Assembly: GCA_025458545.1 (NCBI GenBank)
Contig: JALOSH010000312.1
Coordinates: 1 to 5,534 of the forward strand
Reading direction: 5' to 3'
Origin: Hydrogenophaga sp.
Lineage (GTDB): Bacteria > Pseudomonadota > Gammaproteobacteria > Burkholderiales > Burkholderiaceae
DNA length: 5,534 nt
Each line of letters starts with the position of its first letter. The stretch's first letter is position 1. The notes beneath the pieces are model-generated. The model was not told the origin of the DNA and ran no database searches. It saw nothing but the letters and a program-made list of their open reading frames with translations. Shown piece by piece: positions 1-5,534 of this stretch. The translations under genes were made by a program, and so were the position numbers.

Positions 1-254
1 GCGAAGAACGGGCCGACGATGGCGCGCCATTCGGTGAAGGCGGGTGACTGGCGGAAGCCCACGGTGTGGTCTTCCAGCGTGTCCCAGTAAATCATCAGGA
101 TGTAGCGGCCCGGGCTCTCGATGCTGCGGTTGACCTTGAAGCCTTTGAACCCCTGAGCGTGGGCGATCACGGTGCTGGCGCCGCGGGTGATGGCGGCTTC
201 AAACTCGGCCGCTTTGGCAGGGTCGATGCGGATGTCGGCGTGTTCCAAGATCAT
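1..254 (-). CDS. Antibiotic biosynthesis monooxygenase (ABM) domain protein, N-terminal part
   Basis: The frame gives 84 complete codons beginning MILEHADIRIDPAKAAEFE and runs off the left edge, so the stop is not seen. The small ferredoxin-like ABM fold is suggested by a first strand (ILEHADIRI), a helix (about residues 13-32), the stretch GFKGFKVNRSIESPGRYIL (about 35-53), the strand LMIYWDTLEDH and the ending SPAFTEWRAIVGPFF. ABM proteins are usually about 95-105 residues, so only some 10-20 residues are missing. Family members are small dimeric cytoplasmic proteins, either cofactor-free oxygenases or of unknown role; the substrate cannot be told here. The start at 254 is the first ATG and fits the family, but no good Shine-Dalgarno sequence precedes it, because repeat copy A begins only about 8 bp upstream. 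It lies downstream of the GMC oxidoreductase on the same strand and may once have been co-transcribed with it. Confidence 0.8.
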   Translation of the reverse strand, partial: MILEHADIRIDPAKAAEFEAAITRGASTVIAHAQGFKGFKVNRSIESPGRYILMIYWDTLEDHTVGFRQSPAFTEWRAIVGPFF

Positions 255-261
255 AAGAAAG

Positions 262-360
262 GTGCCCCCCCGCGCCGCTTCGCGTCACCCCCAAGGGGGC
301 GATGCCTGTGGCCTGGCAAAGCCAGCTCCACGGCATCCTCGGTTCAGGCACGCGCGCCGG
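262..360 (+). repeat. Dispersed two-hairpin repeat, copy A
   Basis: This is a ~100-bp element closely similar to the one at 3148-3251 and present inverted at 385-484. In order it has a C-run plus CGCGCCGC, a small GC hairpin, CCCCC-AA-GGGGG (288-299), a long hairpin (301-337), and a tail CACGCGCGCCGG. The long hairpin has arms GATGCC/GGCATC, a bulged T, arms GTGG/CCAC, an internal loop, arms CTGGC/GCCAG and an AAA loop. It lies just upstream of the ABM gene and points away from it, tail to tail with copy B. It has no open reading frame worth calling. It resembles short dispersed intergenic repeats that I recall from Comamonadaceae genomes; that identification is from memory. Confidence 0.85.
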
Positions 361-384
361 GGGAAACGTGATGGTTGAGGAGAA

Positions 385-484
385 GGGGAGCGTAACCCAG
401 AACACCGCAGAACCGGCTTTGCCGGGCTGCAGGTGTTGCCCCCCGGGGGGTGACGCGCCTCTAGGCGCGGCGCGGGGGGTGCTC
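385..484 (-). repeat. Dispersed two-hairpin repeat, copy B (inverted, diverged)
   Basis: Read on the minus strand this follows the order of copies A and C: C-run and CGCGCCGC, a hairpin CGCGCC-TAGA-GGCGCG (454-469), CCCCCC/GGGGGG (439-450), then the long hairpin at 401-437. The long hairpin has arms AACACC/GGTGTT, GCAG/CTGC and CCGGC/GCCGG around an AAA loop. It is the most diverged copy, yet every change in a stem of the long hairpin is matched by a change on the other side. Its first ~24 bp overlap the 3' end of the GMC gene, and the GMC stop codon TAG lies in the loop of the first hairpin. It could act as a transcription end or RNA-stabilising structure for that gene. Confidence 0.8.
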
Positions 485-2043
485 TTCCCGAATCATATCC
501 ACCGCTTTCTCCGCCATCATGATCACCGGGGCATTGGTGTTGCCGCCCACCACGCTGGGCATGACCGACGCGTCCACCACCCGCAAGCCCTGCACACCGT
601 GCACGCGCAAGCGGGCGTCCACCACCGCCAGCGCGTCCGGCCCCATGCGGCAGGTGCCCACCGGGTGGTAGATGGTGTCGGCATGGTTGCGCACGAACTG
701 CTCGATCTGCTTGTCGCTCTGCGCCTGGGCTGAAGCTCTGGATTCCACACCGCCATGCCGGGCCAGCGCAGGCTGCTGCAGCAGGTGGCGCATCAGCTTG
801 AAGCCCCGCACCAGCCGCGCCGTGTCGTCCGGGTCTTGCAGGAACGCCGGATCGATCAGCGGCATCACCTGCGGGTCGGCGCTGGCCAGGCGCAGGCTGC
901 CCCGGCTCTTGGGTCGCAGCAGGCAAACATGGCAGGAGTAACCATGGCCCAGCACCGTCTTGCGGCCGTGGTCCACCAATTTGCCGACCACGAAGTGCAG
1001 TTGCAGGTCGGGGATCGTTTCCTGTGGCGCACTCTTGATGAAACCACCGGCCTCGGCGAAGTTGCTGGTCAGCATGCCGCTGCGCTGGCGGCGCCATTCG
1101 AAGAGGCCTTTGACCATGTTCAGGACGCCACGCGGTGAAATGCCGAACAGGTCGCTCACTTTGGGTGCGTTCACCACCAGCACCACGTCCGGGTGGTCGT
1201 GCAGGTTCTCGCCCACACCCGGCAGGTGGTGCAGCACGGGGATGCCGTGCTGGCGCAGCTGCTCTGCCGGGCCGATGCCCGAGAGCATCAGCAGCTGTGG
1301 CGAGCCGAAGGCGCCCGCGCTCAGCAGCACCTCGCCGCCAGGCTTGAGCGTCAAGGTCTGCGCCGCCCCGCGTCCGCCATCGGGTCGGTACTCCACACCG
1401 ACCGCGCGCGGCCGACCGTCCACCGTTTCGGTGAGCACGCGCGTGGTCAGCGCACCTGTGATCACCTGCAGGTTGGGCCGTCCCAGGTGGGGCGTGAGGT
1501 AGGCCTTGGCGGCGCTGAAGCGCTCGCCGTTCTTGTGCGTCACCTGGTAGACGCCCACGCCTTCTTGCTCCGGGCCATTGAAGTCGGTGTTGTGGCGCTG
1601 ACCGGCCTGCTGACCGGCCTGCACGAACGACGGCAGGAACGGATTGGGCGACCGCAGGTCCATCACGTTGAGCGGGCCGCCCTGGCCATGCAGCGCGTCG
1701 GCACCGCGCTCGTTGTGTTCGGCGCGCTTGAAGTACGGCAGCACCTCGGCGAACGACCAGCCCGGGTTGCCCTGCGCGGCCCAGCCGTCGTAGTCCTGCG
1801 CGTGGCCGCGCGCATAGATCATGGCGTTGATGGAACTTGAGCCGCCCAGCACCTTGCCGCGCGGCTGGTAGCCCCGGCGCCCGTTCAGGCCGGGCTGCGG
1901 CGTGGTGCTGTAGCCCCAGCCATTGAGCTCGTACTTGGCCATCACGGCCAGCCCGCCCGGGCACGCACGGCCGGATCTTCGCTCAGGCGCCCGGCGAGCA
2001 CACTGCCGGCCGAACCGCCGCCGACAACGATGAAATCGAACAT
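461..2043 (-). pseudogene. GMC-family FAD-dependent alcohol/choline dehydrogenase, frame broken by a small deletion
   Basis: The N terminus MFDFIVVGGGSAGSVLAGRL carries the FAD-binding motif GGGSAGS (residues 8-14). The start at 2043 has GGAG 5 nt upstream. This frame stops after 33 codons (TGA at 1942-1944). The rest continues in another frame from about 1960: PGGLAVMAKYELNGW, the GMC signature RGKVLGGSSSINAMIYARG, the second signature GAFGSPQLLMLSGIGP, and the C-terminal active site [10 protein letters not shown] with [15 protein letters not shown]. The last two supply the expected catalytic His and Asn, 44 residues apart as in choline oxidase. Missing between the frames is the conserved segment with LLEAG, whose Glu binds the FAD ribose, and the IHxP region; by family comparison this is roughly 50-65 bp, out of frame. 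An intact protein would be about 540 residues and oxidise a primary alcohol or choline-like substrate; the substrate is unknown. The last eight codons come from repeat copy B. Either a real pseudogene or an assembly error. Confidence 0.85.
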
Positions 2044-2273
2044 GAAATCTCCATGGGGTGGCACGGGAATCGCTACGCCGTGCCTGTGTGGTGGCCGTTC
2101 GTCATGGCGGTGCAAGACGGACAGCGACAATCTGGTTTCAAGGTAGCACGCGGGCGGGAACGCCGGTAGACGCGAACGCCTAGCCAAGACACCTGCGTGA
2201 CGCCCGGTTGGCCGGGCGCGCAGGAGACACCAGCCCCTTTTTTTATTCAGTCACAGACAGGAGTGAACCCTTC

Positions 2274-3125
2274 ATGAGCACCATCCAGACCGTCGGCATC
2301 ATCGGCTCGGGCACCATGGGCAACGGCATCGCGCAGGCCTGTGCCACCAGCGGTATTCGCGTGGTCATGGTCGACATCGCCCAGGCCGCCGTGGACAAGG
2401 GCCTGGCCACCATCGCCGGCAGCCTGGACCGCCTGGTCAAGAAAGAGAAACTCACCGCCGAGGGCAAAGCCCAGGCGCTGGCGCTCATCCAGGGCAGCAC
2501 CAGCTACGACGACCTCAAGAGCGCGCAGCTGGTGATCGAAGCCGCCACCGAAAACGAAGGCCTCAAGGTCAAGATCCTGCAGCAGCTGGACACGCTGCTC
2601 GCGCCCGAGGTGATCGTGGCCACCAACACCAGCTCGATCAGCATCACCAAGCTGGCCGCCGCCACGCAGCGCCCGGACCGCTTCATCGGCATGCACTTCT
2701 TCAACCCGGTGCCCATGATGGCGCTGGTGGAGATCATCCGCGGCCTGCAGACCAGCGACGCCACCCACGACGCCGTGAAGGCCATGGCCGAGGCGCTGGG
2801 CAAGACGCCGATCACGGTGAAGAACGCGCCCGGCTTTGTGGTCAACCGCATCCTGGTGCCCATGATCAACGAGGCATTTTTTGTGCTCGCTGAAGGCCTG
2901 GCCACGCCGGAGGACATCGACGCCGGCATGAAGCTGGGCTGCAACCAGCCCATCGGCCCGCTGGCGCTGGCCGACATGATCGGCCTGGACGTGTGCCTGG
3001 CGGTCATGAACGTCTACATGGCCGAGTTCAACGACAGCAAGTACCGCCCGGCGCCGCTGCTCAAGGAGATGGTGGCTGCGGGCTGGCTGGGCCGCAAGAC
3101 GGGGCGGGGCGTGTACACGTATTGA
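2274..3125 (+). CDS. hbd: 3-hydroxybutyryl-CoA dehydrogenase
   Basis: This 283-residue cytoplasmic enzyme is full length for the family (about 282). It interconverts (S)-3-hydroxybutyryl-CoA and acetoacetyl-CoA with NAD(P)(H), in butyrate/fatty-acid or polyhydroxybutyrate-linked metabolism; a PaaH-type role on 3-hydroxyadipyl-CoA is possible. The Rossmann motif GSGTMG is at 11-16, with D34 ending the second strand (VVMVD). The catalytic set matches human HAD spacing: S120 (NTSS), H141 (MHFFNPVP), E153 (VEIIRG) and N191 (GFVVNR). The C-terminal dimerisation domain contains DAGMKLGCNQPIGPLALADMIGLD (split motif at about 216-239) and ends WLGRKTGRGVYTY. The start ATG at 2274 has AGGAG at 2259-2263; an upstream in-frame TTG at 2208 would add non-homologous residues. 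It appears monocistronic: repeat copy C starts about 22 bp after the stop and a terminator follows. Confidence 0.95.
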   Translation: MSTIQTVGIIGSGTMGNGIAQACATSGIRVVMVDIAQAAVDKGLATIAGSLDRLVKKEKLTAEGKAQALALIQGSTSYDDLKSAQLVIEAATENEGLKVKILQQLDTLLAPEVIVATNTSSISITKLAAATQRPDRFIGMHFFNPVPMMALVEIIRGLQTSDATHDAVKAMAEALGKTPITVKNAPGFVVNRILVPMINEAFFVLAEGLATPEDIDAGMKLGCNQPIGPLALADMIGLDVCLAVMNVYMAEFNDSKYRPAPLLKEMVAAGWLGRKTGRGVYTY

Positions 3126-3147
3126 GTACCCCCGGCGCCGCAGGACC

Positions 3148-3251
3148 GTGCTCCCCCCGCGCCGCCTTCGGCGTCACCCCCCAGGGGGCGATGCCTGCGG
3201 CCTGGCAAAGCCAGTTCCACGGCATCCTGGGTTGGGTCACGCGCGCCGGAA
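3148..3251 (+). repeat. Dispersed two-hairpin repeat, copy C
   Basis: Its order and sequence match copy A nearly throughout: C-run, hairpin CGCCG-CCTT-CGGCG (3160-3173), CCCCCC-A-GGGGGC, the long hairpin 3190-3226 (arms GATGCC/GGCATC, GCGG/CCAC, CTGGC/GCCAG, AAA loop) and the tail CACGCGCGCCGG (3238-3249). Relative to copy A, one stem base changed without its partner (position 3198, C opposite A at 3219), which would be a G·U wobble in RNA read from the minus strand. It starts about 22 bp after the dehydrogenase stop codon and in the same direction, as copy B does relative to the GMC gene. A nine-base piece, CCACGGCAT, recurs at 3265-3273 just beyond the element. Confidence 0.85.
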
Positions 3252-3324
3252 ACAGGTCCCGGTACCACGGCATGTTTGCACCATCGGCGTGCACCGCACG
3301 CGTGGTGGTGATCGCAACTCATCG

Positions 3325-3352
3325 GAAGCCCGCTTCGGCGGGCTTCTTCCTT
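3325..3352 (+). terminator. Rho-independent terminator
   Basis: A perfect 9-bp stem, GAAGCCCGC (3325-3333) with GCGGGCTTC (3338-3346), encloses a TTCG loop closed by C-G, the very stable UUCG tetraloop. It is followed by the pyrimidine tract TTCCTT. A tract of this kind is found only on the plus-strand side, so it ends plus-strand transcription. The nearest upstream gene is the dehydrogenase, whose stop is 200 bp away, with repeat copy C in between. Its tail abuts the FNR-like box of the next promoter, so the hemerythrin is insulated from upstream transcription. Confidence 0.85.
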
Positions 3353-3391
3353 GAGAAAGATCAAGTTGCGGCAACGCAGCATTTTCATAAT
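3351..3391 (+). promoter_or_regulatory. FNR/CRP-family-type promoter of the hemerythrin gene
   Basis: TTGAG-AAAG-ATCAA at 3351-3364 matches the FNR-family consensus TTGAT-N4-ATCAA at 9 of 10 defined positions. A -10 element CATAAT (5 of 6 to TATAAT) is at 3386-3391. A start about 7 nt beyond it, near 3398, puts the box centre (3357.5) at about -40.5, the usual class II activator position. No good -35 hexamer is present, as expected for an activator-dependent promoter. The 5' leader would be about 19 nt and contain the GGAG that precedes the ATG at 3417. FNR, ANR and nitric-oxide-sensing DNR/NnrR proteins share this site, so the sequence alone does not say which acts. Confidence 0.62.
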
Positions 3392-3416
3392 GAACCCAAC
3401 CACACCGGAGTTCACC

Positions 3417-3962
3417 ATGAGTGCCGCCCCCGTCTCCATCGCCGTCTTCGAGTTCCTCGACAGCACCCACCAAGAGATTCAAAGTCAGATCCAGCTGTTG
3501 CATGCTCTGGTCGATGCCATTGAAAACGATGGCCTGAACCAGGCCAACCGGGGGCAGGCGCGCCGGGTGCTGGATTACTTCAACACCGAAGCGCGCCAGC
3601 ACCACCTGGACGAAGAAAAACACATCTTTCCGGCCCTGCTGGCGAGCCAGAACGCTGAGCTTGTGCAGACCACCGAGCGCCTGATCCAGGACCACGGCTG
3701 GCTGGAAGAAAACTGGATCCAGATCGCCCCCTCGCTGGAAGCCGCGACGGGCGGCAACCAGTGGTTCGACACCGTGGAACTGCGCCACGCGCTGGAGGTG
3801 TTCGAGGCGCTGTACCTGGACCACATCCTGCTCGAAGAGTCCATCGCCTACCCTGAGGCCAAGAGGCGCCTCGCCAGTCTGGACACGCTGGGCATGGGAC
3901 GCGAGATGGCCAAGCGCCGCGTGATGCTCGACCCGGAAGTGCGCGCCAGCATGCACCCCTGA
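3417..3962 (+). CDS. Hemerythrin HHE cation-binding domain protein
   Basis: This 181-residue, probably cytoplasmic all-helical protein has the spaced His/Glu pattern of a four-helix di-iron hemerythrin-like domain: H18 (STHQEI), H62/H63 with E66/E67 and H69 (HHLDEEKHIFPAL), H93 (QDHGWLEENW) and H136 with E140 (LDHILLEES). Relatives bind O2, NO or iron, or take part in redox or nitrosative stress responses; which applies is not decided by sequence. The C-terminal ~35 residues (GREMAKRRVMLDPEVRASM region) lie outside the metal domain. There is no signal peptide or membrane segment. I chose ATG 3417 because GGAG lies at 3407-3410 with ideal spacing; the in-frame ATG at 3390 overlaps the predicted -10 element. 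It is preceded by a terminator and an FNR-like promoter, and followed after 81 bp by glutathione reductase, which fits a redox or low-oxygen role. Confidence 0.9.
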   Translation: MSAAPVSIAVFEFLDSTHQEIQSQIQLLHALVDAIENDGLNQANRGQARRVLDYFNTEARQHHLDEEKHIFPALLASQNAELVQTTERLIQDHGWLEENWIQIAPSLEAATGGNQWFDTVELRHALEVFEALYLDHILLEESIAYPEAKRRLASLDTLGMGREMAKRRVMLDPEVRASMHP

Positions 3963-3971
3963 GACCCTGGT

Positions 3972-4001
3972 CTGGCAGACCGAAACCCCGCCGCTTAAGA
4001 T
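3972..4001 (+). promoter_or_regulatory. Possible sigma-70 promoter for glutathione reductase
   Basis: CTGGCA (3972-3977, 4 of 6 to TTGACA) is separated by 18 bp from TAAGAT (3996-4001, 4 of 6 to TATAAT). It sits in the 81-bp gap after the hemerythrin stop and would give a leader of about 35 nt. The match is modest, and read-through from the hemerythrin promoter is an equal possibility because no terminator with a T-run is visible in the gap. Confidence 0.3.
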
Positions 4002-4043
4002 GCCTGGAGCGACCCGTTCGGTGGCTGAACCACAGGCATTCTC

Positions 4044-5368
4044 ATGAGCACACACGACTTTGATCTTTTTGTCATCGGCGGCGGCAGCGGCGGCGTGCGC
4101 GCCGCGCGCATGGCCGCACAACGCGGCGCACGCGTGGCACTGGCCGAAACGCTGGGCACCGACGGCCTGGGCGGCACCTGCGTGAATGTGGGCTGCATCC
4201 CGAAAAAGCTCTACAGCTACGCCGCTCATTACGCCGACGCCTTCCATGAGTCCGCCGGGTTTGGCTGGGAAATGGACAGCACGCCGCGCCTCAACTGGGC
4301 CACCCTGAAAGCCAACCGCGCCAAAGAGATCAGCCGCTTGAACGGCGTCTACGGCAACCTGCTGCGCGGCTCGGGCGTGACGGTGTTCGACGGCTTCGCG
4401 CGCTTGCAAGGCGCGCACAGCGTGGGCCTGGCCACGCTGAACGCCGACGGCAGCCCTGGTCACCAGAACTTCACGGCCCAGCACATCCTGATCGCCACCG
4501 GCGGCACGCCGCACGTGCCGCACTTCGTGGGCCGCGAACACGTCATCACCTCCAACGAGATCTTCGACCTGGAGCCTTTCCCGAAGCGCCTGCTGGTGGT
4601 GGGTGGCGGCTACATCGCTTGCGAGTTCGCGTCCATCTTCAATGGGCTGGGTTCGCAGGTGACGCAGCTCTACCGTGGCGAGCAGGTACTGCGCGGGTTT
4701 GACGACGAGGTTCGCCACTTTGTCGCCGCCGAGATGAAGAAGTCCGGCGTGGACCTGCGGCTGAACGCCGACGTGGTGGACATCCGAAAAACGGACGATG
4801 GCCTGCGCGTGGAATGCGAAGGCGGCACGGTGGTGCTGGCCGACGCCGTGCTGTACGCCACCGGCCGCAAGCCCAACGTGGCGGGCCTGGGCCTGGAAGC
4901 GGTGGGTGTGGCCCAGGGCGCGCAGGGCGAGGTGATCGTGAGCGACACCTACCAGACCAATGTGCCCAGCATCTACGCGGTGGGCGACGTCACCAACCGG
5001 GTGCAGCTCACGCCGGTCGCGCTGGGCGAGGCCATGGTCGTTGTCGATCAGCTGTTCGGCCCCGCTGCCGGAAAACCGCCGCGCGCCATGAGCTACGACT
5101 TCATCCCCACCGCCGTCTTCACCCACCCCAACATCGGCACCGTGGGCTGGAGCGAGGCGCAGGCGCGCGAAAAATTTGGCCAGATCACCGTGTTCCGCAG
5201 CGAGTTCAAGGCACTCAAGCACACGCTCTCGGGCAGCAGCGAGCGCACCCTCATGAAGCTCATCGTGGAGCCGGTGCCACCAAGGCGGTGTTCGACAGCA
5301 CCATCGGCATCCACCCCACGGCAGCCGAAGAGTTCGTGACCATGCGCGAACCCGTCAAGCCGATTTAA
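4044..5368 (+). pseudogene. gor: Glutathione-disulfide reductase, frame broken near the C terminus
   Basis: The enzyme reduces glutathione disulfide with NADPH in the cytoplasm. Visible are the FAD motif GGGSGG (12-17) and E35, the redox disulfide GGTCVNVGCIPKK (C46, C51), the NADPH site GGGYIA (187-192) with R211 and R217 at the spacing of the two NADPH-selecting arginines of E. coli Gor, and FAD motif AVGDVTN (about 312-318). The first frame runs to LMKLIVEP (about residue 410), then reads 21 foreign residues to a stop at 5339. The true ending, [21 protein letters not shown] then [11 protein letters not shown], continues in the next frame to 5368 and holds the catalytic His-Glu pair. About 27 residues of the dimer interface (normally KVxGxHMxG...EIIQGxAVALK) are absent. 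The junction at about 5268-5276 implies a loss of 3n+1 bases, near 85 bp. As read, the product could not dimerise or complete the active site, unless this is an assembly error. The start ATG has only a weak AGG upstream. Confidence 0.9.
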
Positions 5369-5396
5369 GGCCCCCACACTCCGCCGCTGCGCGGGC

Positions 5397-5534
5397 CTAT
5401 CCGCGCGCTAACCAATACACCCCCGCCACACACAGCGCCGTGTGCACCCACAGCCCGGGCGCCAGCGCCAGCAGGTAGCGCCAGCCACCGGTGAGGCCGG
5501 CGGTCACGCTCTTGCTGCCGGCGTGGACCGCCAC
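5397..5534 (-). CDS. C-terminal end of a probable membrane protein
   Basis: The minus-strand frame is open from the right edge to TAG at 5397-5399 and encodes the last 45 residues. It contains a hydrophobic stretch, YLLALAPGLWVHTALCVAGV, followed by YWLARG, which looks like a terminal membrane helix. Nearly all codons end in G or C, like the real genes nearby, which supports this frame over the alternatives. It converges on glutathione reductase with a 28-bp gap. The start and most of the protein lie outside the window and I do not recognise the family. Confidence 0.55.
   Translation of the reverse strand: MAVHAGSKSVTAGLTGGWRYLLALAPGLWVHTALCVAGVYWLARG

Noticed and set aside
302..733. Short plus-strand reading frames starting MPVAWQSQLHGILG, and the similar MPAAWQSQFHGILG near 3191
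   Set aside because: These are translations of the dispersed repeat itself. The similarity between them comes from the repeat and not from a protein family.
1597..1620. Tandem 12-bp duplication GCTGACCGGCCT in the GMC gene
   Set aside because: It encodes QAGQQAGQ, which aligns without extra length to the usual GMC sequence here (FxxAGxQAG), so it is not an insertion or expansion.
285..1964. A 559-codon open frame on the minus strand overlapping the GMC gene
   Set aside because: It is the same strand in a different frame from the clear GMC protein, is rich in Arg/Ala/Gly/Pro, and runs through the repeats. It is a GC-content shadow.
2201..2218. 7-bp inverted repeat CGCCCGG-TTGG-CCGGGCG in the divergent gap, with a T7 run at 2238-2244
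   Set aside because: The T-run is about 20 bp from the stem, so it is not an intrinsic terminator. No gene ends here and no operator family is recognised.
2044..2273. Promoters for the divergent GMC and dehydrogenase genes
   Set aside because: TTGAAA on the minus strand (2136-2141) and TTTATT near 2242 were considered, but neither has a partner hexamer at proper spacing.
3390..3392. Upstream in-frame ATG as the hemerythrin start
   Set aside because: It lies within or beside the predicted -10 element, has no ribosome-binding site, and would add residues unlike the family; ATG 3417 has GGAG at ideal spacing.
3237..5222. A 661-codon open frame on the minus strand, antisense to hemerythrin and gor
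   Set aside because: It lies opposite two recognisable genes. Its composition (rich in Ala, Val, Gly, His, Gln) is what GC-rich coding DNA gives when read antisense, and it shows no domain.
5369..5397. GGCCC...GGGCC inverted repeat between gor and the convergent gene as a two-way terminator
   Set aside because: The stem is only about 5 bp around a long loop, and no T-run follows in either direction.

Overview
The window is GC-rich DNA (roughly two thirds G+C, with strong G/C at third codon positions). Gene content, protein style and a dispersed hairpin repeat all suggest a betaproteobacterium of the Comamonadaceae, perhaps Hydrogenophaga-like. That placement is an inference from style, not from a search.

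Layout. Left part, minus strand: the start of an antibiotic-biosynthesis-monooxygenase (ABM) domain protein runs off the left edge (1-254). Upstream of it in the same direction is a GMC-family FAD oxidoreductase (461-2043), broken near its N terminus by an out-of-frame deletion. The 206-bp gap between them is almost filled by two inverted copies of a ~100-bp two-hairpin repeat. A 230-bp divergent gap (2044-2273) follows, in which I could not identify a convincing promoter. Right part, plus strand: an intact 3-hydroxybutyryl-CoA dehydrogenase (2274-3125), a third copy of the repeat, a strong intrinsic terminator (3325-3352), a promoter with a near-perfect FNR-type box, a hemerythrin HHE-domain protein (3417-3962), and glutathione reductase (4044-5368), which carries a second out-of-frame deletion near its C terminus. 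At the right edge the last 45 residues of a minus-strand membrane protein (5397-5534) converge on glutathione reductase.

How the genes fit together. The dehydrogenase belongs to acyl-CoA/polyhydroxybutyrate-type carbon metabolism. The GMC enzyme would oxidise an alcohol. The hemerythrin and glutathione reductase are redox genes, and the FNR-like box suggests that the hemerythrin is induced at low oxygen or by nitric oxide.

The most interesting signals are: (1) the repeat, whose main hairpin differs between copies at six base pairs, all six by compensatory double changes; (2) the FNR-like box, placed about 40.5 bp before the predicted transcription start as in class II activation; and (3) two independent short out-of-frame deletions in two conserved flavoenzymes, which are either real gene decay or assembly errors.
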